From assembly GCA_029582165.1 (NCBI GenBank), contig CM055877.1, forward strand, positions 26,224,355-26,288,354: a stretch of 64,000 nt of DNA. The letters are read 5' to 3'. Shown in pieces: positions 11,666 through 22,611 of this stretch. The notes under the pieces were generated by a model, which was not told the origin of the DNA, did no database searches, and was given only the letters and a program-made list of their open reading frames with translations. The DNA is from Portulaca oleracea. Lineage: Eukaryota; Streptophyta; Magnoliopsida; Caryophyllales; Portulacaceae. The translations under genes were made by a program, and so were the position numbers. Position 1 is the first letter of the stretch. Every line of letters begins with the position of its first letter.

Positions 11666-12117
11666 TACATTTGCAACGCATCCTAATAATCAATAATGAT
11701 GAAGGTGAGGTTTATTTGAATTCGTCATCCTTACATCTTAAGGACAGATCCTGAGGTTTTTTTTTATAAATTTTTTTTAGGGGGGAATAGATTTAGCAGA
11801 TTTTTTCCCTCCTCTTTCAACATGGGTAAAGATCAAATTTATTTCTTTTGTATCGTAATAAGTTTTATGTAGTAATTACTTTTAGAGCATAATTTTTTCA
11901 ATCTCAAAATATAAAATGAATAAATAAATAAAAACAAGGAATTCCTCTCAAGTATTATATTATACTCTTTGGAGTATAGCGGGAAATAATTGTAAAAAAT
12001 TGCTAGGATCTGACTGGTATTTTTGATTGATGATTGCAAGGCTCTAAGTTTTCTCCCTGTTTTTTTTTAAAAATTTTTTATCCACCTAAATTTTGTTTTT
12101 ATATTGGAAAGTACCAT
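11666..12117 (+). other. 3' flank of the CLT gene
   Basis: AT-rich sequence with several AATAAT/AATAAA-like words that could serve polyadenylation (for example near 11682-11700 and 11917-11930). No further gene is recognised. Confidence 0.35.
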
Positions 12118-12655
12118 ATTCTTTTGGAAAATTGGAATTTAATAAATCAAACTTTATGTCCATTTTGATCTAACAAATCAAACTTAACTTTTTGTTAATG
12201 GCAAATTGTACTTAACATAATGTTTTTCTTAGTGAACCTCCACTAATTTTCGGTTACCGTGAAAAATGACATAGAGGTTTTTTTGCTAATTGAAATGAAC
12301 AATGTGTCGTAAGAAATTGAGCAACTGTTGTTTGAAGTGACAAAAATAGGAAATGAATTACAGAAAATGAGGGATGAGAGTAAGAACTTTGAGCGTCTGG
12401 ATGAAGAAAATGTTAGGCTCAGAACCAAGCTTGACAAGGAGAAAAGGAAGAGGAATATATTTTTTTCCTATAAAGCACTCCACATCAGCAAAAAAACATT
12501 CATGTCATTTTTCCGTTAACTGGAAATTGGTGGAGGTTCACTAAGAAAAATATTATGTTAAATACAGTTTGCCATTAACAAAAAGTTAAGTTTGGTTTGT
12601 TAGATTAAAATGGATCTAAAATTTAGTTTGTTAGATTCCAATTTTCCTATTCTTT
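12118..12655. mobile_element. Foldback element with a coiled-coil-like frame inside
   Basis: Arms of about 165 bp (left about 12118-12285, right about 12490-12655) are strong reverse complements. AACTTTTTGTTAATGGCAAA, TTTTTCTTAGTGAACCTCCA and AAAAATGACAT-type blocks all pair. The 200-bp loop contains a plus-strand open frame from 12328 whose peptide is charged and heptad-like (ELQKMRDESKNFERLDEENV, then RLRTKLDKEKRKR). The host of that peptide is not recognised. It resembles a captured gene fragment of the Pack-MULE kind, or chance coding-like sequence. Confidence 0.7.
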
Positions 12656-13629
12656 TTTACTAGTTGGGGGTGACCATCTGACGAATTTAGCGGATTTTGA
12701 GCAAGTTAAGTAAAAAATGAAAGTCAGGGTTCATGTCATGAAGTGGGGCCATTATGTATAGTTCGAAAGGTTGTTGGTAAAAGGATGTGAAGTCTTATAC
12801 AAATAAACGAAATCACTCACATTGATAAGATTGAGGTTGTGAGTGAACACAATTTTCTTAAGAATTATTCACTATACATTTACGGATAAATTTAGTCTTG
12901 CTGGAAATAAGCAACAATGGTTGGAAAGAATTTGGTCTTGTTGAAAATAAGCAACAATGTTTAGGAAAAATTTGTGTAAAGCGAGGGGGTCGTAGACGCG
13001 CCATTACTGGATCTGTATGTATACCAAGAGTGGCCACGACCATCATTAACACCAGGGGAAAAAATAATTTAGTATAATTTAGGATAAAAATAATGGATTT
13101 TATGTTTATCATACGGATATAATAGGTATTGGTTACCGCTAATTAGAATGCCTAGATCCGCCATTGGACGTATCTACTCTCTTTAGGCTTTTGTGTCAAC
13201 TGTATAAAGTTTTAGAAAAAACTTTGTCAAACAACTTACAAGAACTTAGTTTCAAACTGCAAAGACAACCAAGAATTGTATAGACCTGCGGTTCAAAACA
13301 AGAGAAGAATGTTTGGAAATGGATGTGAATTTAATGAACAATGGCAACCAAGCTAGGTATCATATTCATAGGCCTTGACAAGGTACTTAGAATAGGGAGG
13401 ATAGGATCGAAGACATCCTTTGGAATGGACAATAACCATTAAAGTATATGTTCTTTCATGGAGGATAATTTGATAATAATGATGATAATGATAAACATCA
13501 TTATTATCCACTTAATGAAGTGTAAAAAGCAAACAATGTCTCAAAACTGGGTAAAATCTGAAACGAGGCAGCGATTGGCTTGACACGGCTCACGCCTATG
13601 CGATACTAAGGTCCCGACACTTAATTAAC
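12656..13629. other. Non-coding sequence, nothing recognised
   Basis: No domain-bearing frame or clear repeat structure. A short near-duplicate (ATAAGCAACAATG-type text at 12906-12920 and 12945-12960) is present. Confidence 0.35.
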
Positions 13630-14213
13630 TTGAGTATACAAGACAACACGTGTCAAGGCCTACCTGATGTATTAAGGTCTTTGGCACTTGACACGGTCTA
13701 TGTTGAACCCAACATAACCTGTGCAGCCAGTTTTCCTCGAAACTCACTATCGAGGGTGTCACGATATGTGTTGAACTTCATAGGGGAGCCTTCCCCCTTT
13801 TTGCTCTACATCATGTTGTACTATACCTTTGAAGCTGAGACCAAAGGACCACATATCACAATAGAGGAATCTAGTTTTTGTCGGTGGCCCATCAATTTGC
13901 TGAATCAGGATCGACTTGTGGTCTGATAGCCTTTGAACTAAGTACTTAGTACTTAGCAACCAATCTTCATTTGTGAAAACCATGTCTATCCGAGTATCTA
14001 CATGGTTGTTTGTCTAAGAGTGGTTAGCCCCATAACAAACCATCTTTGTCAAATTACATTGCCGAACGCATTCACGGAAATCAACATCCTCCTAGTAAGT
14101 CAGATCTGTTCCATTGATCCTATCCAACGTGTGAAGAATAAAGTCACTAAGAATGCACCAAGCACCATTCATAGTACTATTGATTGCTTTTAACCCCGCC
14201 CACAACGGGGGCT
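13630..14213 (-). pseudogene. LINE endonuclease-region fragment
   Basis: On the minus strand the frame at 13759-13983 contains DMVFTNEDWL (its first residue just upstream of the Met) and, about 18 residues later, LSDHKSILI. These are the order and spacing of the C-terminal end of a plant L1-type endonuclease domain (..R/M-V-NxxWL..SDHxPI). Flanking sequence on both sides has stops in every frame. It is probably an old LINE remnant interrupted on its high-coordinate side by the copia LTR at 14214. Confidence 0.5.
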
Positions 14214-14696
14214 TGTTGTTAGGATCGAAGAGTACTCAAGCAAACCACAAACAATAGGAAATAATAGCGGAAAAGAAATAAGAAATTTGACACCAGGATT
14301 TTAACGTGGAAAAAATCCAAAGCGGGAAAAAAACCACGGAATCGATGCACTAGTAATATGAGGATTACAATACAATAGTTGTGTTTCTCTCTATCTCACC
14401 ACTCTGGGATATTCTTTTTGGGATACTCAGGGATCCTCTCCAGGACATATAATAGGGAGAACCTGAACCCCTATATATACTAGGGATACAAGGGAAAACC
14501 TAGGTTACAATATGGCAGTAACCTAAACAATATGGAAGTCTCCAGCAATAAGGAAACAACCGTGAATTAGGAAACAACTGTAGAAAGGGAAACAGAAAAG
14601 ATCTCGGAAATATTCCCCGAATATTTCCAAATCTTCATAGCTCCATTCCCTTTATCAATTCCTCTCCTTCTTCTATTTTGGTCTCCACACCCAACA
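14214..14696 (-). repeat. LTR of a minus-strand copia element (3' LTR)
   Basis: Read on the minus strand it starts TGTTGGGTGTGG and ends ..AACAACA. A purine-rich tract AAGTGGGAGAT (minus strand, about 14697-14708) lies immediately inside it, as a 3' polypurine tract should. The partner LTR is absent. The outer end could also be at 14217. Confidence 0.7.
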
Positions 14697-14772
14697 ATCT
14701 CCCACTTGGAGACCAAACCACAACCATCCTCAACTTTCACCACAAGTTCCCCTAGTGCATCGACCGGCCCCA

Positions 14773-15735
14773 TCAGGCCGAGAGGCCTCCTGAGACTGTA
14801 CCGGGTTTCAATTTCCCAACATCCATTGACTTACCCTTGATCCTGTAGACCAACTTCTTCCCGACCTTTTTCCCTGCAAACAATCTCACAGGCTTCCAGT
14901 TTCCCTCAAGTGACGCAATCTCATCAACCATTGCGTGCTCCCACTTGAACCGAGCCTCCTCCTGCACAACCTTACTATAGGTCCTTACAGTAGATGGTGC
15001 ACTGGAGCTTTCACCTAGCTCTTGTGGTTCAGGTCCTTCAGCAGCCTGATCTGCAACCTGTGGAGCTTCCTGTGGCTCCTCCGTTTTGTCCCTAGGCATA
15101 CCCAACCTACCAGAAACCTTGACCGCCTTAGCTCCCACTGGCTTCTTGTCGCCTGAGTCACTCCATACCTCCTCAGGTTCCCTGTCAGTTTTGGCGAAAT
15201 TGACCATCTTCTCATTCTTACAAAGCCATAAACTAGAACAAGAAGCATAAAAGATCATGTTAGTGCTTTCCCTGGTAGAGTACAACGTACCGGATCTCAA
15301 TCCCTTCGCCACTACCATAGCACCCTTCATGATCTTCCACATCCCTTTTCCGAAGCCTGCAGTGTAGCCCATCACATCGAGTTGATTCACTGAAATTAAA
15401 TTCCTCCTAATTTCAGGAATATACCTCACATCCTCCAACTTCCAAAGACTACCATTAGCAGTCTTAATCGTCACGTCTCCTGTACCTGTTATCTCATAAT
15501 ACTTGTCATTGGCAAGATACACCTTGCCAAAGTTCCCACTCCTGAAATTATGAAATAACTCCCTGTTTGAAGAAACATGAAAGGATGCGCCAGTATCAAC
15601 TATCCAAGACTCTTCAGGGCTAGACACACTCAAGACCAAGGCTTCACAAAGATCTTCCGCAGAGTTGACAGAGTCCCGGTGATCAATACCCTTCTCCTTC
15701 CCCTTCCCCGGTGGAGCGTGGCGTGATGGGAAAGA
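14773..15735 (-). CDS. Deleted Ty1/copia polyprotein: protease joined to RT N-terminus
   Basis: A single open frame on the minus strand. It enters at about 15725 without its own start, passes a basic GKGKEKG stretch at the gag end, then the aspartic protease motif SWIVDTGASFH and the pre-integrase segment (YIPEIRRNLISVNQL, LYSTRES). Without a stop it moves to an acidic linker and the start of copia reverse transcriptase (KWEHAMVDEIASLEGNW, ..LVYRIK), ending at 14773. The integrase catalytic core, most of RT and RNase H are missing, about 1000 residues short of a full copia polyprotein. The first internal Met gives 288 residues. It cannot transpose alone. The high-coordinate side is cut by the neighbouring gypsy LTR. 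Confidence 0.82.
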   Translation of the reverse strand, partial: SFPSRHAPPGKGKEKGIDHRDSVNSAEDLCEALVLSVSSPEESWIVDTGASFHVSSNRELFHNFRSGNFGKVYLANDKYYEITGTGDVTIKTANGSLWKLEDVRYIPEIRRNLISVNQLDVMGYTAGFGKGMWKIMKGAMVVAKGLRSGTLYSTRESTNMIFYASCSSLWLCKNEKMVNFAKTDREPEEVWSDSGDKKPVGAKAVKVSGRLGMPRDKTEEPQEAPQVADQAAEGPEPQELGESSSAPSTVRTYSKVVQEEARFKWEHAMVDEIASLEGNWKPVRLFAGKKVGKKLVYRIKGKSMDVGKLKPGTVSGGLSA

Positions 15736-15736
15736 T

Positions 15737-16481
15737 TGATGGACTAGCTTGAGAGACTTGAGTCACAATCGAATAAGAGCTTGAACACCCATAAGATTTG
15801 GATATGACTTTGGATAAAGGAGATTCCACCACCAAAGCCTAGCATCCCACCATGACCATCATAAAGGAAGAATCCACCAAATGATCAATAAAGAGAAGAC
15901 TTGCAAACACCACCATTAATCAATGGATAAAGTAAAGCAAGATTTTGAGAGAAAGGGAGCAACCCTAACCAATGCATAAGCATATTCGATGTCGATCAAA
16001 AAAAGTGTCTGGAGAAGTATAATAACAAGCTATTTATACTAAACCCAAAATTAAGCCAAAACAGCGTAAAAAAGGTGTCTTCCGTAACGGCTCGGCGGCG
16101 AAGGGCGGCTCGGCGCGGCAGCCTTACTGTCGGCGATCGTCGGCAGGTCGCGCGCATGCATCTCCTGCAGATGTTCGGCTCAGCGGCGAGGAAGGCTCGC
16201 GGCGAGTCTTCAGATGCGTGGTTGTGCGCGCGATGACCGACAGAGAGCGTTGCTCGGGCGAGCAAAGGAACGGCTCGGCGGCGAGCCCTGGCGCCCGATT
16301 CACGCTTCGCGAAGCATTGCTCGGGCGAGCTGGTGGCTTCGGTCGGCAAGCTCTCGATGGCGCGGTTGTGCCTGGTTTTTATTAATCCGGTTTTAAACAC
16401 TCGCACTCGATACCTTCTATGCTCTAGTCTCGAGACGGCCGGTCAGTCCCAGGCCTCGGGGTCGGTGTTGTGGCGGGCCCC
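15737..16481 (-). repeat. 3' LTR/3' end region of the minus-strand gypsy element, GC-rich
   Basis: It lies just downstream (minus sense) of the integrase C-terminus and ends ..AGTCCATCA at 15737, abutting copia gag sequence. A TATA-like AGTATAAATA occurs on the minus strand at 16031-16040. Upstream of it the sequence is strongly GC-rich with repeated CGGCTCGGCGGCGA and GCTCGGGCGAGC words. The position fits U3-R-U5. The LTR 5' boundary is not fixed because the second LTR is missing. Confidence 0.55.
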
Positions 16482-16775
16482 CTAAGAGCCGGGGCCCATC
16501 CATCGGATGGCCGAGACTAGCCTCCCAGCTCCCGAAGTGACCGGAAATTGCAACTCGAGGCTCGAGTTGGACGAAGTGGTCCGCTTGGCGGTGTCCACCA
16601 GAGAGGAGAAAGGAACCCGGACCTCTTCATCCTCCCCTTCTTGAAGAGGATTTGCCCTCAAATCCACGTCGGGTTCAACATCCTCAATGTAGGGTGAGGT
16701 CCGATGTTGAAGGTTGATGAAACACCGATGTCTCGGAAGATCAAGCTTGTAGGCGTTGTCATTTATCTTGGCCAA
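16482..16775 (-). pseudogene. Ty3/gypsy integrase C-terminal end
   Basis: AKINDNAYKLDLP at the start of this frame is the classic end of plant gypsy integrase ahead of the variable tail. No chromodomain is recognised after it. The 256 bp between it and 17032 hold further integrase sequence in other frames. Confidence 0.65.
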
Positions 16776-17031
16776 AACTTTGAGCGGTCCTCGCCGTCGC
16801 TTTAGCTTATTACTCCTCGGGATGGAAACGTTCCTTCCTTAGATGTAGCCAAACCAAGTCTCCGGGCTTCGTGGTATCACGGCGATGCTTGTTGGCTCGG
16901 GCCTTATAAAGTTCATTGGTGCGCTCGATCTTTTCCGAATTTGTCGGTGAAGCTTACGGATCTCGTGGCCTTCTCACTTGCTTCAAAGCTAACCCTCGAC
17001 TCTAGAGGAAGAGGAAGGAGCTCGATAGGAG

Positions 17032-17343
17032 TTATGGGGTTGATACCATAGCAAGTCCGAAAGGCGAATGACCCATAGCAAGAGAGGGGGACCGATTATA
17101 GGCAAACTCGGCGTGACATAACTTGACATCCCAATCTCGTAGACTCCGACTCACAAGACCACGAAGTATTGTAATGAGTGTCTTGTTAGTTACCTCAGTT
17201 TGGCCGTCTGTTTGAGGATGATGCGATGTGCTAAATAAAAGCTTCGTTCCCAAGAGCTTCCACAAAGACCTCCAAAAGTGACCCATGAATTTAGTATCAC
17301 GGTCCGACAGAATAGTCCTCGGGACACCATGCAAGCGCACCAC
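17032..17343 (-). pseudogene. Ty3/gypsy integrase core, second part
   Basis: GVPRTILSDRDTKF holds the second catalytic Asp and HPQTDGQTEVTNKTL the Glu of the DDE triad with normal spacing. The frame is displaced from the upstream integrase part at about 17345, so one frameshift separates the first catalytic Asp from the other two. Confidence 0.85.
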
Positions 17344-18013
17344 CTCTCAGAAGAAAAGGGTGGCAATATGTGGCGTCATCGGTTTTCTCGCAGGCAATGA
17401 AATGCGCCATTTTAGAAAATCGGTCAACGACGACTAGGATTGCATCTTTGCCACGCACGGTTCGGGGAAGAGCTACAATGAAGTCCATACTCAAATCCTC
17501 CCACGGACCATTCGGAATCGGAAGGGGTGTATAAAGCCCTTGGTGGAACTGGCTTTTGGCATGGTGGCAAATAATACACTTTGATATCACGTCCTGCACA
17601 TCGCCTCCCATCTTCGGCCAATAAAAGTGCTCCTTTAACATGTCGATGGTCTTATTGATACCGAAATGACCGGCGAGTCCACCTCCATGAACCTCCCGCA
17701 CTAGAAGCTTTCTCAACGGACATTTTGGAACGCACAATTTATTGCCCTTGAAGAGAAATCCGTCTTGTAGCAAATACGGTCCATCACCACCACCGAGGTG
17801 TGATTTAAAGTCATCATCCTCCTTATAAAACTCCTTTAAGTGCTGGAACCCAAGTACCCTCGCCTCAACTACGGAAAGAAGAGAGTGTCTCCTCGAAAGC
17901 GCATCGGCGACCACATTTATACTCTCCTTCTTGTGTTTCGCTACAAAATTAAACCCTTGAAGGAACTCAACCCAGTTAGCATGCCGGGAGCTAAGCTTGT
18001 GTTGTCCATTCAA
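17297..18013 (-). pseudogene. Ty3/gypsy RNase H end, zinc-binding and integrase N-terminal part
   Basis: Domains in order: the RNase H tail (VVADALSRRHSLL), the integrase HHCC finger (H..H in HGGGLAGHFG.. and C..C in CIICHHAKSQF), then SMDFIVALPRT with the first catalytic Asp. The frame is displaced relative to the RT frame at about 18000, in the middle of RNase H, and displaced again at about 17345. Confidence 0.88.
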
Positions 18014-19382
18014 ATATTTGAGCGCCTCGTAGTGGTCCGAATGAAGACAAACCGCTCGGCCTCAAATAGTGTGACCAATGATCTAGAGCCCGAACAAGAG
18101 CATAAAACTCCTTATCATACGTGGAATAGTTCCTCCTTGAACCACTGAGTTTTTCACTGAAATAAGCGATAGGACGTTGGTTTTGCATCAACACGACCCC
18201 AAGGCCTACACCACTAGCATCACTATCCACTTCGAAGGCTTGTGTGAAATACGGGAGAGCAAGTACCGGAGCCTCACAAAGTTGTGACTTCAGCTTCTCA
18301 AAAGCTCCTTGAGCAGCTCGGGTCCACTCAAAGGCGCCCTTCTTCATGCACTCGGTAATGGGAGCGGTAAGAGTACTAAAGCCCTTGATGAACCGACGGT
18401 AGAACGAAGCAATACCGTGGAAACTCCTCACCTCCGTGATAGTAGAGGGAGAGGGCCAAGAACGGATGGCCTCCACCTTTGAAGGGTCCATAGAAATACC
18501 CGTGCCGGAAATAATATACCCAAGAAAGGTGACTTGGGGAGTGCAAAATTCGCACTTCTCCAGTTTACCGTAAAGCCGCTGTTGCCGCAAAACCTCGAAC
18601 ACCCGCTCCAAATGCACAAGATGCTCCGCCTTACTCCTCGAGTATACTAGAATATCATCAAAATAAACCACGACGAATTTACCAATAAAGGGTCTCAACA
18701 CCTCGTTCATAAGACGCATGAATGTGCTCGGGGCGTTGGAAAGCCCAAATGGCATGACAAGCCACTCATATAATCCCCCTTTTGTCTTGAACGCTGTCTT
18801 CCACTCATCGCCTTCCTTCATACGGATTTGATGATAGCCACTCTGTAGGTCAATCTTGGAGAAAATACAGGAACCATGTAGCTCATCGAGCATGTCGTCA
18901 AGCCTCGGTATAGGGTACCGATACTTGATGGTAATATTGTTGATGGCTCGGCTATCTACACACATCCGGAAGGTACCATCTTTCTTCGGAACCAGGAGGG
19001 CCAGAACGGAGCACGGACTCATACTCTCTCGAACATAGCCTCGTGAAATAAGTTCGTCAACCTGTCTTTGTAACTCCTTTGTCTCTTGCGGGTTGCAGAT
19101 ATCTTTGCCTTGTTGGGAGGCGGAGCCGGAGTATAAGGTCGATCGATGCTCAATACCTCGGATAGGAGGTAGACCCGGTGGGAGCTCTTCGGGGAATACA
19201 TCTCCAAATTCAGCAAGAAGGGGGGCAACGAGAGGGTGTTTAGGTTTCACTTCCTCACATGTGTTCGCCTCTAAGAGGAGCAAGGCAAAAATGGCCTTCC
19301 CCTTGCTTAGGGCTCGCTCGACCCGTGTCTCACTCAAGTGTTTGGGCTCCTCACTTCCCTGGTTTAGGTGGTGATATTTCAT
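17991..19382 (-). pseudogene. Ty3/gypsy reverse transcriptase and RNase H
   Basis: A 463-residue frame. RT begins around [20 protein letters not shown], continues through [11 protein letters not shown] and [12 protein letters not shown], and keeps the catalytic motif [13 protein letters not shown]. The connection domain and RNase H follow ([32 protein letters not shown]). The last about 24 residues are out of frame, marking the first frameshift. It is upstream (minus sense) of integrase and downstream of the protease piece, the normal gypsy order. Confidence 0.9.
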
Positions 19383-19569
19383 GTGGTGCTAGTGGAAGGA
19401 GTTTAACCCTCTTGCCCTCGTGGATAAAGGAGTAAGTATTCTTCGATCCGTCATGAGTGGTTTTCTTGTCAAATTGCCACGGTCGACCCAACAATATGTG
19501 ACACGCGCTCATGGGGACAACATCACAAACAATAGAGTCCTTGTAGTTAGTGCCAAAGGTTAAATTCAC
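19351..19569 (-). pseudogene. Ty3/gypsy protease C-terminal part
   Basis: CDVVPMSACHILLGRPWQFD is the conserved C-terminal end of the gypsy retropepsin region. The DTGA active site, gag, primer site and 5' LTR are absent because the element stops where a Stowaway end begins (about 19562). The downstream RT is in a different frame. Confidence 0.75.
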
Positions 19570-19612
19570 TGAAAATCGTAAATAACAGATAAAAAAGAAC
19601 AGAGGTAATAAT
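19562..19612. mobile_element. Stowaway-like MITE fragment (right end only)
   Basis: CACTGAAAATCGTAAATAAC followed by AGATAAAAAAGAACAGAGG matches the right 45-50 bp of the Stowaway copies at 2107-2329 and 21253-21492. The left four-fifths is missing. The truncated gypsy element ends exactly here. Confidence 0.6.
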
Positions 19613-19751
19613 TTTTATCCATTAATATAGTCTAATTTCCTTTTTATATTAAAATATAAATTATTGTCATGCACAATGCAAAGTATGAGTTTAAAACTAG
19701 TTGACGGTGGTGGTGGTGGTTGCAAAACTAGTTGACAGTGGTGGTGGTGGT

Positions 19752-20462
19752 TAGTGGCGGAGCCAAGGGGGGTTTGTGGGGGCCTTGGCACCCCCCATGC
19801 CCAGAAGAACAAATAGATTTTAATTAGAGAGGTTGAAATGCATTGCTCTTGTGCCAGTGTAATTGGTAAATGTTTGTTAATGAATAGTTTAGGTCAAGGG
19901 TTCAAAGTCTTGCATCAACAATAGCTTGTTTTATGCATGAATTTTCTTTTTCCCCCCTTTTATGTTTTAACATTTGTTTTACAATTTTACTTATCAGAAG
20001 CCTAATAAATTAATACCTCCACCTTTTATTTTTCTTAATTGGAGTACAACTTATTTACTTAATTGTTTTACCAACGTGCTCATATGAAATATTTACCTTT
20101 TCTATTTTAAAGTTTCTAAATTCTCTTTTTTAATTGCCTTGTGATTGTAAACAATATTGTATTATAAAATTGAATTTTCTAACTATTGTATTGTTCTTTC
20201 CCCTTTACATTCTTTCCTTATTTAGAATACAACAATATTAATATCTTACTAAGTGTAACTAGAAAAAATTCTACAAATTTTTCTTCTATCCATCTCCATG
20301 TTAAAAAATTAATATCATAATAAATTAGTTTTAATCTACTATTGTTATTTGACTACTGATACGTTATTTAAAAAATTATTGTACAAAAAATTTAAAAAAT
20401 AATTTCGATGAAGTTCATAACAGTTCGGCACCCCCAATGAAAATTTTTTGGCTCCGCCCCTG
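19752..20462. mobile_element. hAT-like non-autonomous element in a GGT repeat
   Basis: The left end TAGTGGCGGAGCCAAGG and right end GGCTCCGCCCCTG are inverted repeats. Eight bases GTGGTGGT flank both sides, though they lie in a (GGT)n tract so the duplication is not decisive. The interior is AT-rich. At about 19850-19920 a GGTTCAAAGTC word follows a TGGTAAATG word, reminiscent of tRNA B and A boxes but too weak to call a SINE. Confidence 0.65.
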
Positions 20463-21252
20463 GTGGTGGTGGTTGCATAAATGAATAAATTAAGAGGATC
20501 TCCTAGGCTAGGATGGAGCCATAGAGCATGTTCTTATTTATGTCTTGGACGGTGGATTTGGATAGTGCATCCTTAAAACTTTGCCCGTTAATGTCGGGCA
20601 AGCCTTACCCTTTCACATGGGTCCTACTAACTATAATAACTAATTATACAGTATACTATATATTTATACAAATAATAGTATTATTATCTTTTTTTAAAAA
20701 TAACTACTTTAAATTTTTAGGATTCTTGATATAATATAATATAATATTTCAACTTTACTTTTTATTATTATAAATTATAAAAGTTATAGTATTACATTTT
20801 TATAATAATAATGCTCATTTGTTTCAAATTTAATGTGCAAATAAATCATATGAAAGTTAAGTGAGAAGCCAAAAGCATCACATGATTATAAAAAATTTTG
20901 AACTGTGGACATGATTTATATGTCCTATCCACTTATTGCATATCATGATATCATGTAAAGGGATGCACCCATATCATGCATACATTTTAAAAAATTTCAT
21001 GTTCACCATGTTTCTCATATTATCACTCCAAATTGTTTTTCATATGATTCATTTTCATTCTCATATAATATTTATAACTTTTGTGATAAATAATAATATG
21101 TGTTGAAAAATCCATAGTCAAAGTTTTAAAACACTAACCACATATCATTTCATTTCATTTCATTACCTATATATAAAAGGAGAGTTGCTCCCTTTATATT
21201 TGTGTTTTTTGTTGTGTGTTTTGCTGCATGCTTGTATAAGTGCCCACTTAGT
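20463..21252. other. AT-rich non-coding sequence
   Basis: No gene, LTR or clear inverted repeat was recognised. A short pentanucleotide run CATTTCATTTCATTTCATTA is at about 21149-21168. Confidence 0.35.
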
Positions 21253-21492
21253 TACTCCCTTTGTTTGGTTTTATTAGTCATCATTGAAAATTATACTAAA
21301 ACTTTGACCGTTAATATTTTAATTTGTAAAATGATTCATCATATGAAATTGATGTCATTAGATTCGTAATAAAAAATACTATTAAAAAAAATATAATATT
21401 ATATTTTTTGCAAAACATTTATATTAAAAATTATTGATTAAAAATTGGTACTGAAAACCGTAAATGACATATAAAAAAGAACGGAGGGAGTA
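21253..21492. mobile_element. Stowaway-like MITE (copy 2)
   Basis: The ends TACTCCCTTTGTTTGG and ..GAACGGAGGGAGTA give the typical Stowaway terminus CTCCCTCCGT with TA. The 240-bp interior matches 2107-2329 and 21932-22161. This is the best-preserved right terminus in the window. Confidence 0.85.
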
Positions 21493-21840
21493 TTTTTTTC
21501 ACTACAAACATTGGGCTCTAATGCCAAGCCCAATTCTTTTCTTTTTCAATATCTTTCCCTCAAGTCACGTGCCCTATAGCCATGCGCCCATGCGTTTACA
21601 TTTTAATGGGCACAAGTGTTTCACATTATCATACCAATTCCAATTGTTGATTTTCTCTCTCTAGCTTGGTGAGAAAGGAGGATTTCATTATTTGTTAGAA
21701 GGTTGACCTTCACAAAGGAAGCAATTTTCGTTAATTTCGATTGTGGTTTGTAAATAGAATATTAGTTCTATGTGGACGGTGAGGGAAGTGATAAAGAGAG
21801 AGGTAGGAGGAGAAAATGAAGATGGTTTATAAGATATTGC
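21493..21840. other. Non-coding spacer
   Basis: Nothing recognised. Confidence 0.35.
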
Positions 21841-21927
21841 CTTCATTCCAAATTAATTATCACTTAGATTAATTTTGACTATTAATTACTCATAAATTAC
21901 AATAAGTTACGATATAAAATTAAGAGC
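21841..21927. mobile_element. Fragment of a second MITE family
   Basis: Text CATTCCAAATTAATTATCAC through ATTACAATAAGTTACGATAT is shared with 25681-25769. Both begin with a Stowaway-like TTCCAAATTAATT word. The right part of the element is absent here because another MITE starts at 21932. Confidence 0.45.
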
Positions 21928-21931
21928 TACA

Positions 21932-22161
21932 TTACCCTTTATCTGTCGCCTAGGAAATTGAGTTAAAACTTTGACCGTTAATATTTTAATTCGTACAATG
22001 ATTCATCATACAAAATTGATGTCATTAAATTCGTAATAAATTAAATACTATTAAAAAATATAATATTATAATTTTTTATAAAAATTTTCTATTAAAAAAT
22101 ATTGATTAAAAATTAGCACTACAAACCGTAAATGACGGATAAAAGAGAAGAGAGGGAGTAA
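21932..22161. mobile_element. Stowaway-like MITE (copy 3)
   Basis: The right end GAGAGGGAGTA and internal words shared with copies 1 and 2 (TTTGACCGTTAATATTTTAA, ACTACAAACCGTAAATGACG) define it. The left terminus is degenerate. Confidence 0.75.
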
Positions 22162-22493
22162 CAATTAAAAGAGAAGAGAGAGATAAAAATTACCCTTGCC
22201 ACTAGTATTTTATAAAGACAATTTGAATTGAAGTATATATCAGAGTAATAAAAACTTCAAATCCTTGATATTAGGAGTAATAGTCAAGGCTATAAAAGAT
22301 ATGGGTTTGGATCAGTTCAAATTTGGACGAATCAAGCGGAAAAGTTAATGTCTGATAGTTCACTTTCGAAATTATTTTCAATCATATGATTCAAATAAGG
22401 CTAAACTTAGGTCTAGAAAACTTATAAGAAAAATATTTTGTATGTACCTAGAAAAATCAATTTATATTAAATTCATGTGAGAAGTCTTCGTGG

Positions 22494-22553
<60 letters not shown>

Positions 22554-22611
22554 GTCTATATCATTTTTTTTATAAATCAAAATCAACCGATATTTTGAAC
22601 CAAATATTGTT
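22162..22611. other. Non-coding AT-rich spacer
   Basis: No gene. Contains a TG/TA microsatellite. Confidence 0.35.
22493..22550. repeat. (TG)n(TA)n microsatellite
   Basis: GGGTGTGTGTGTGTA grades into an uninterrupted TA run to 22550. Confidence 0.9.

Noticed and set aside
19845..19925. tRNA gene or SINE promoter (GGTTCAAAGTC B-box-like word)
   Set aside because: No cloverleaf can be drawn and the A-box match is poor; it lies inside a hAT-like element.
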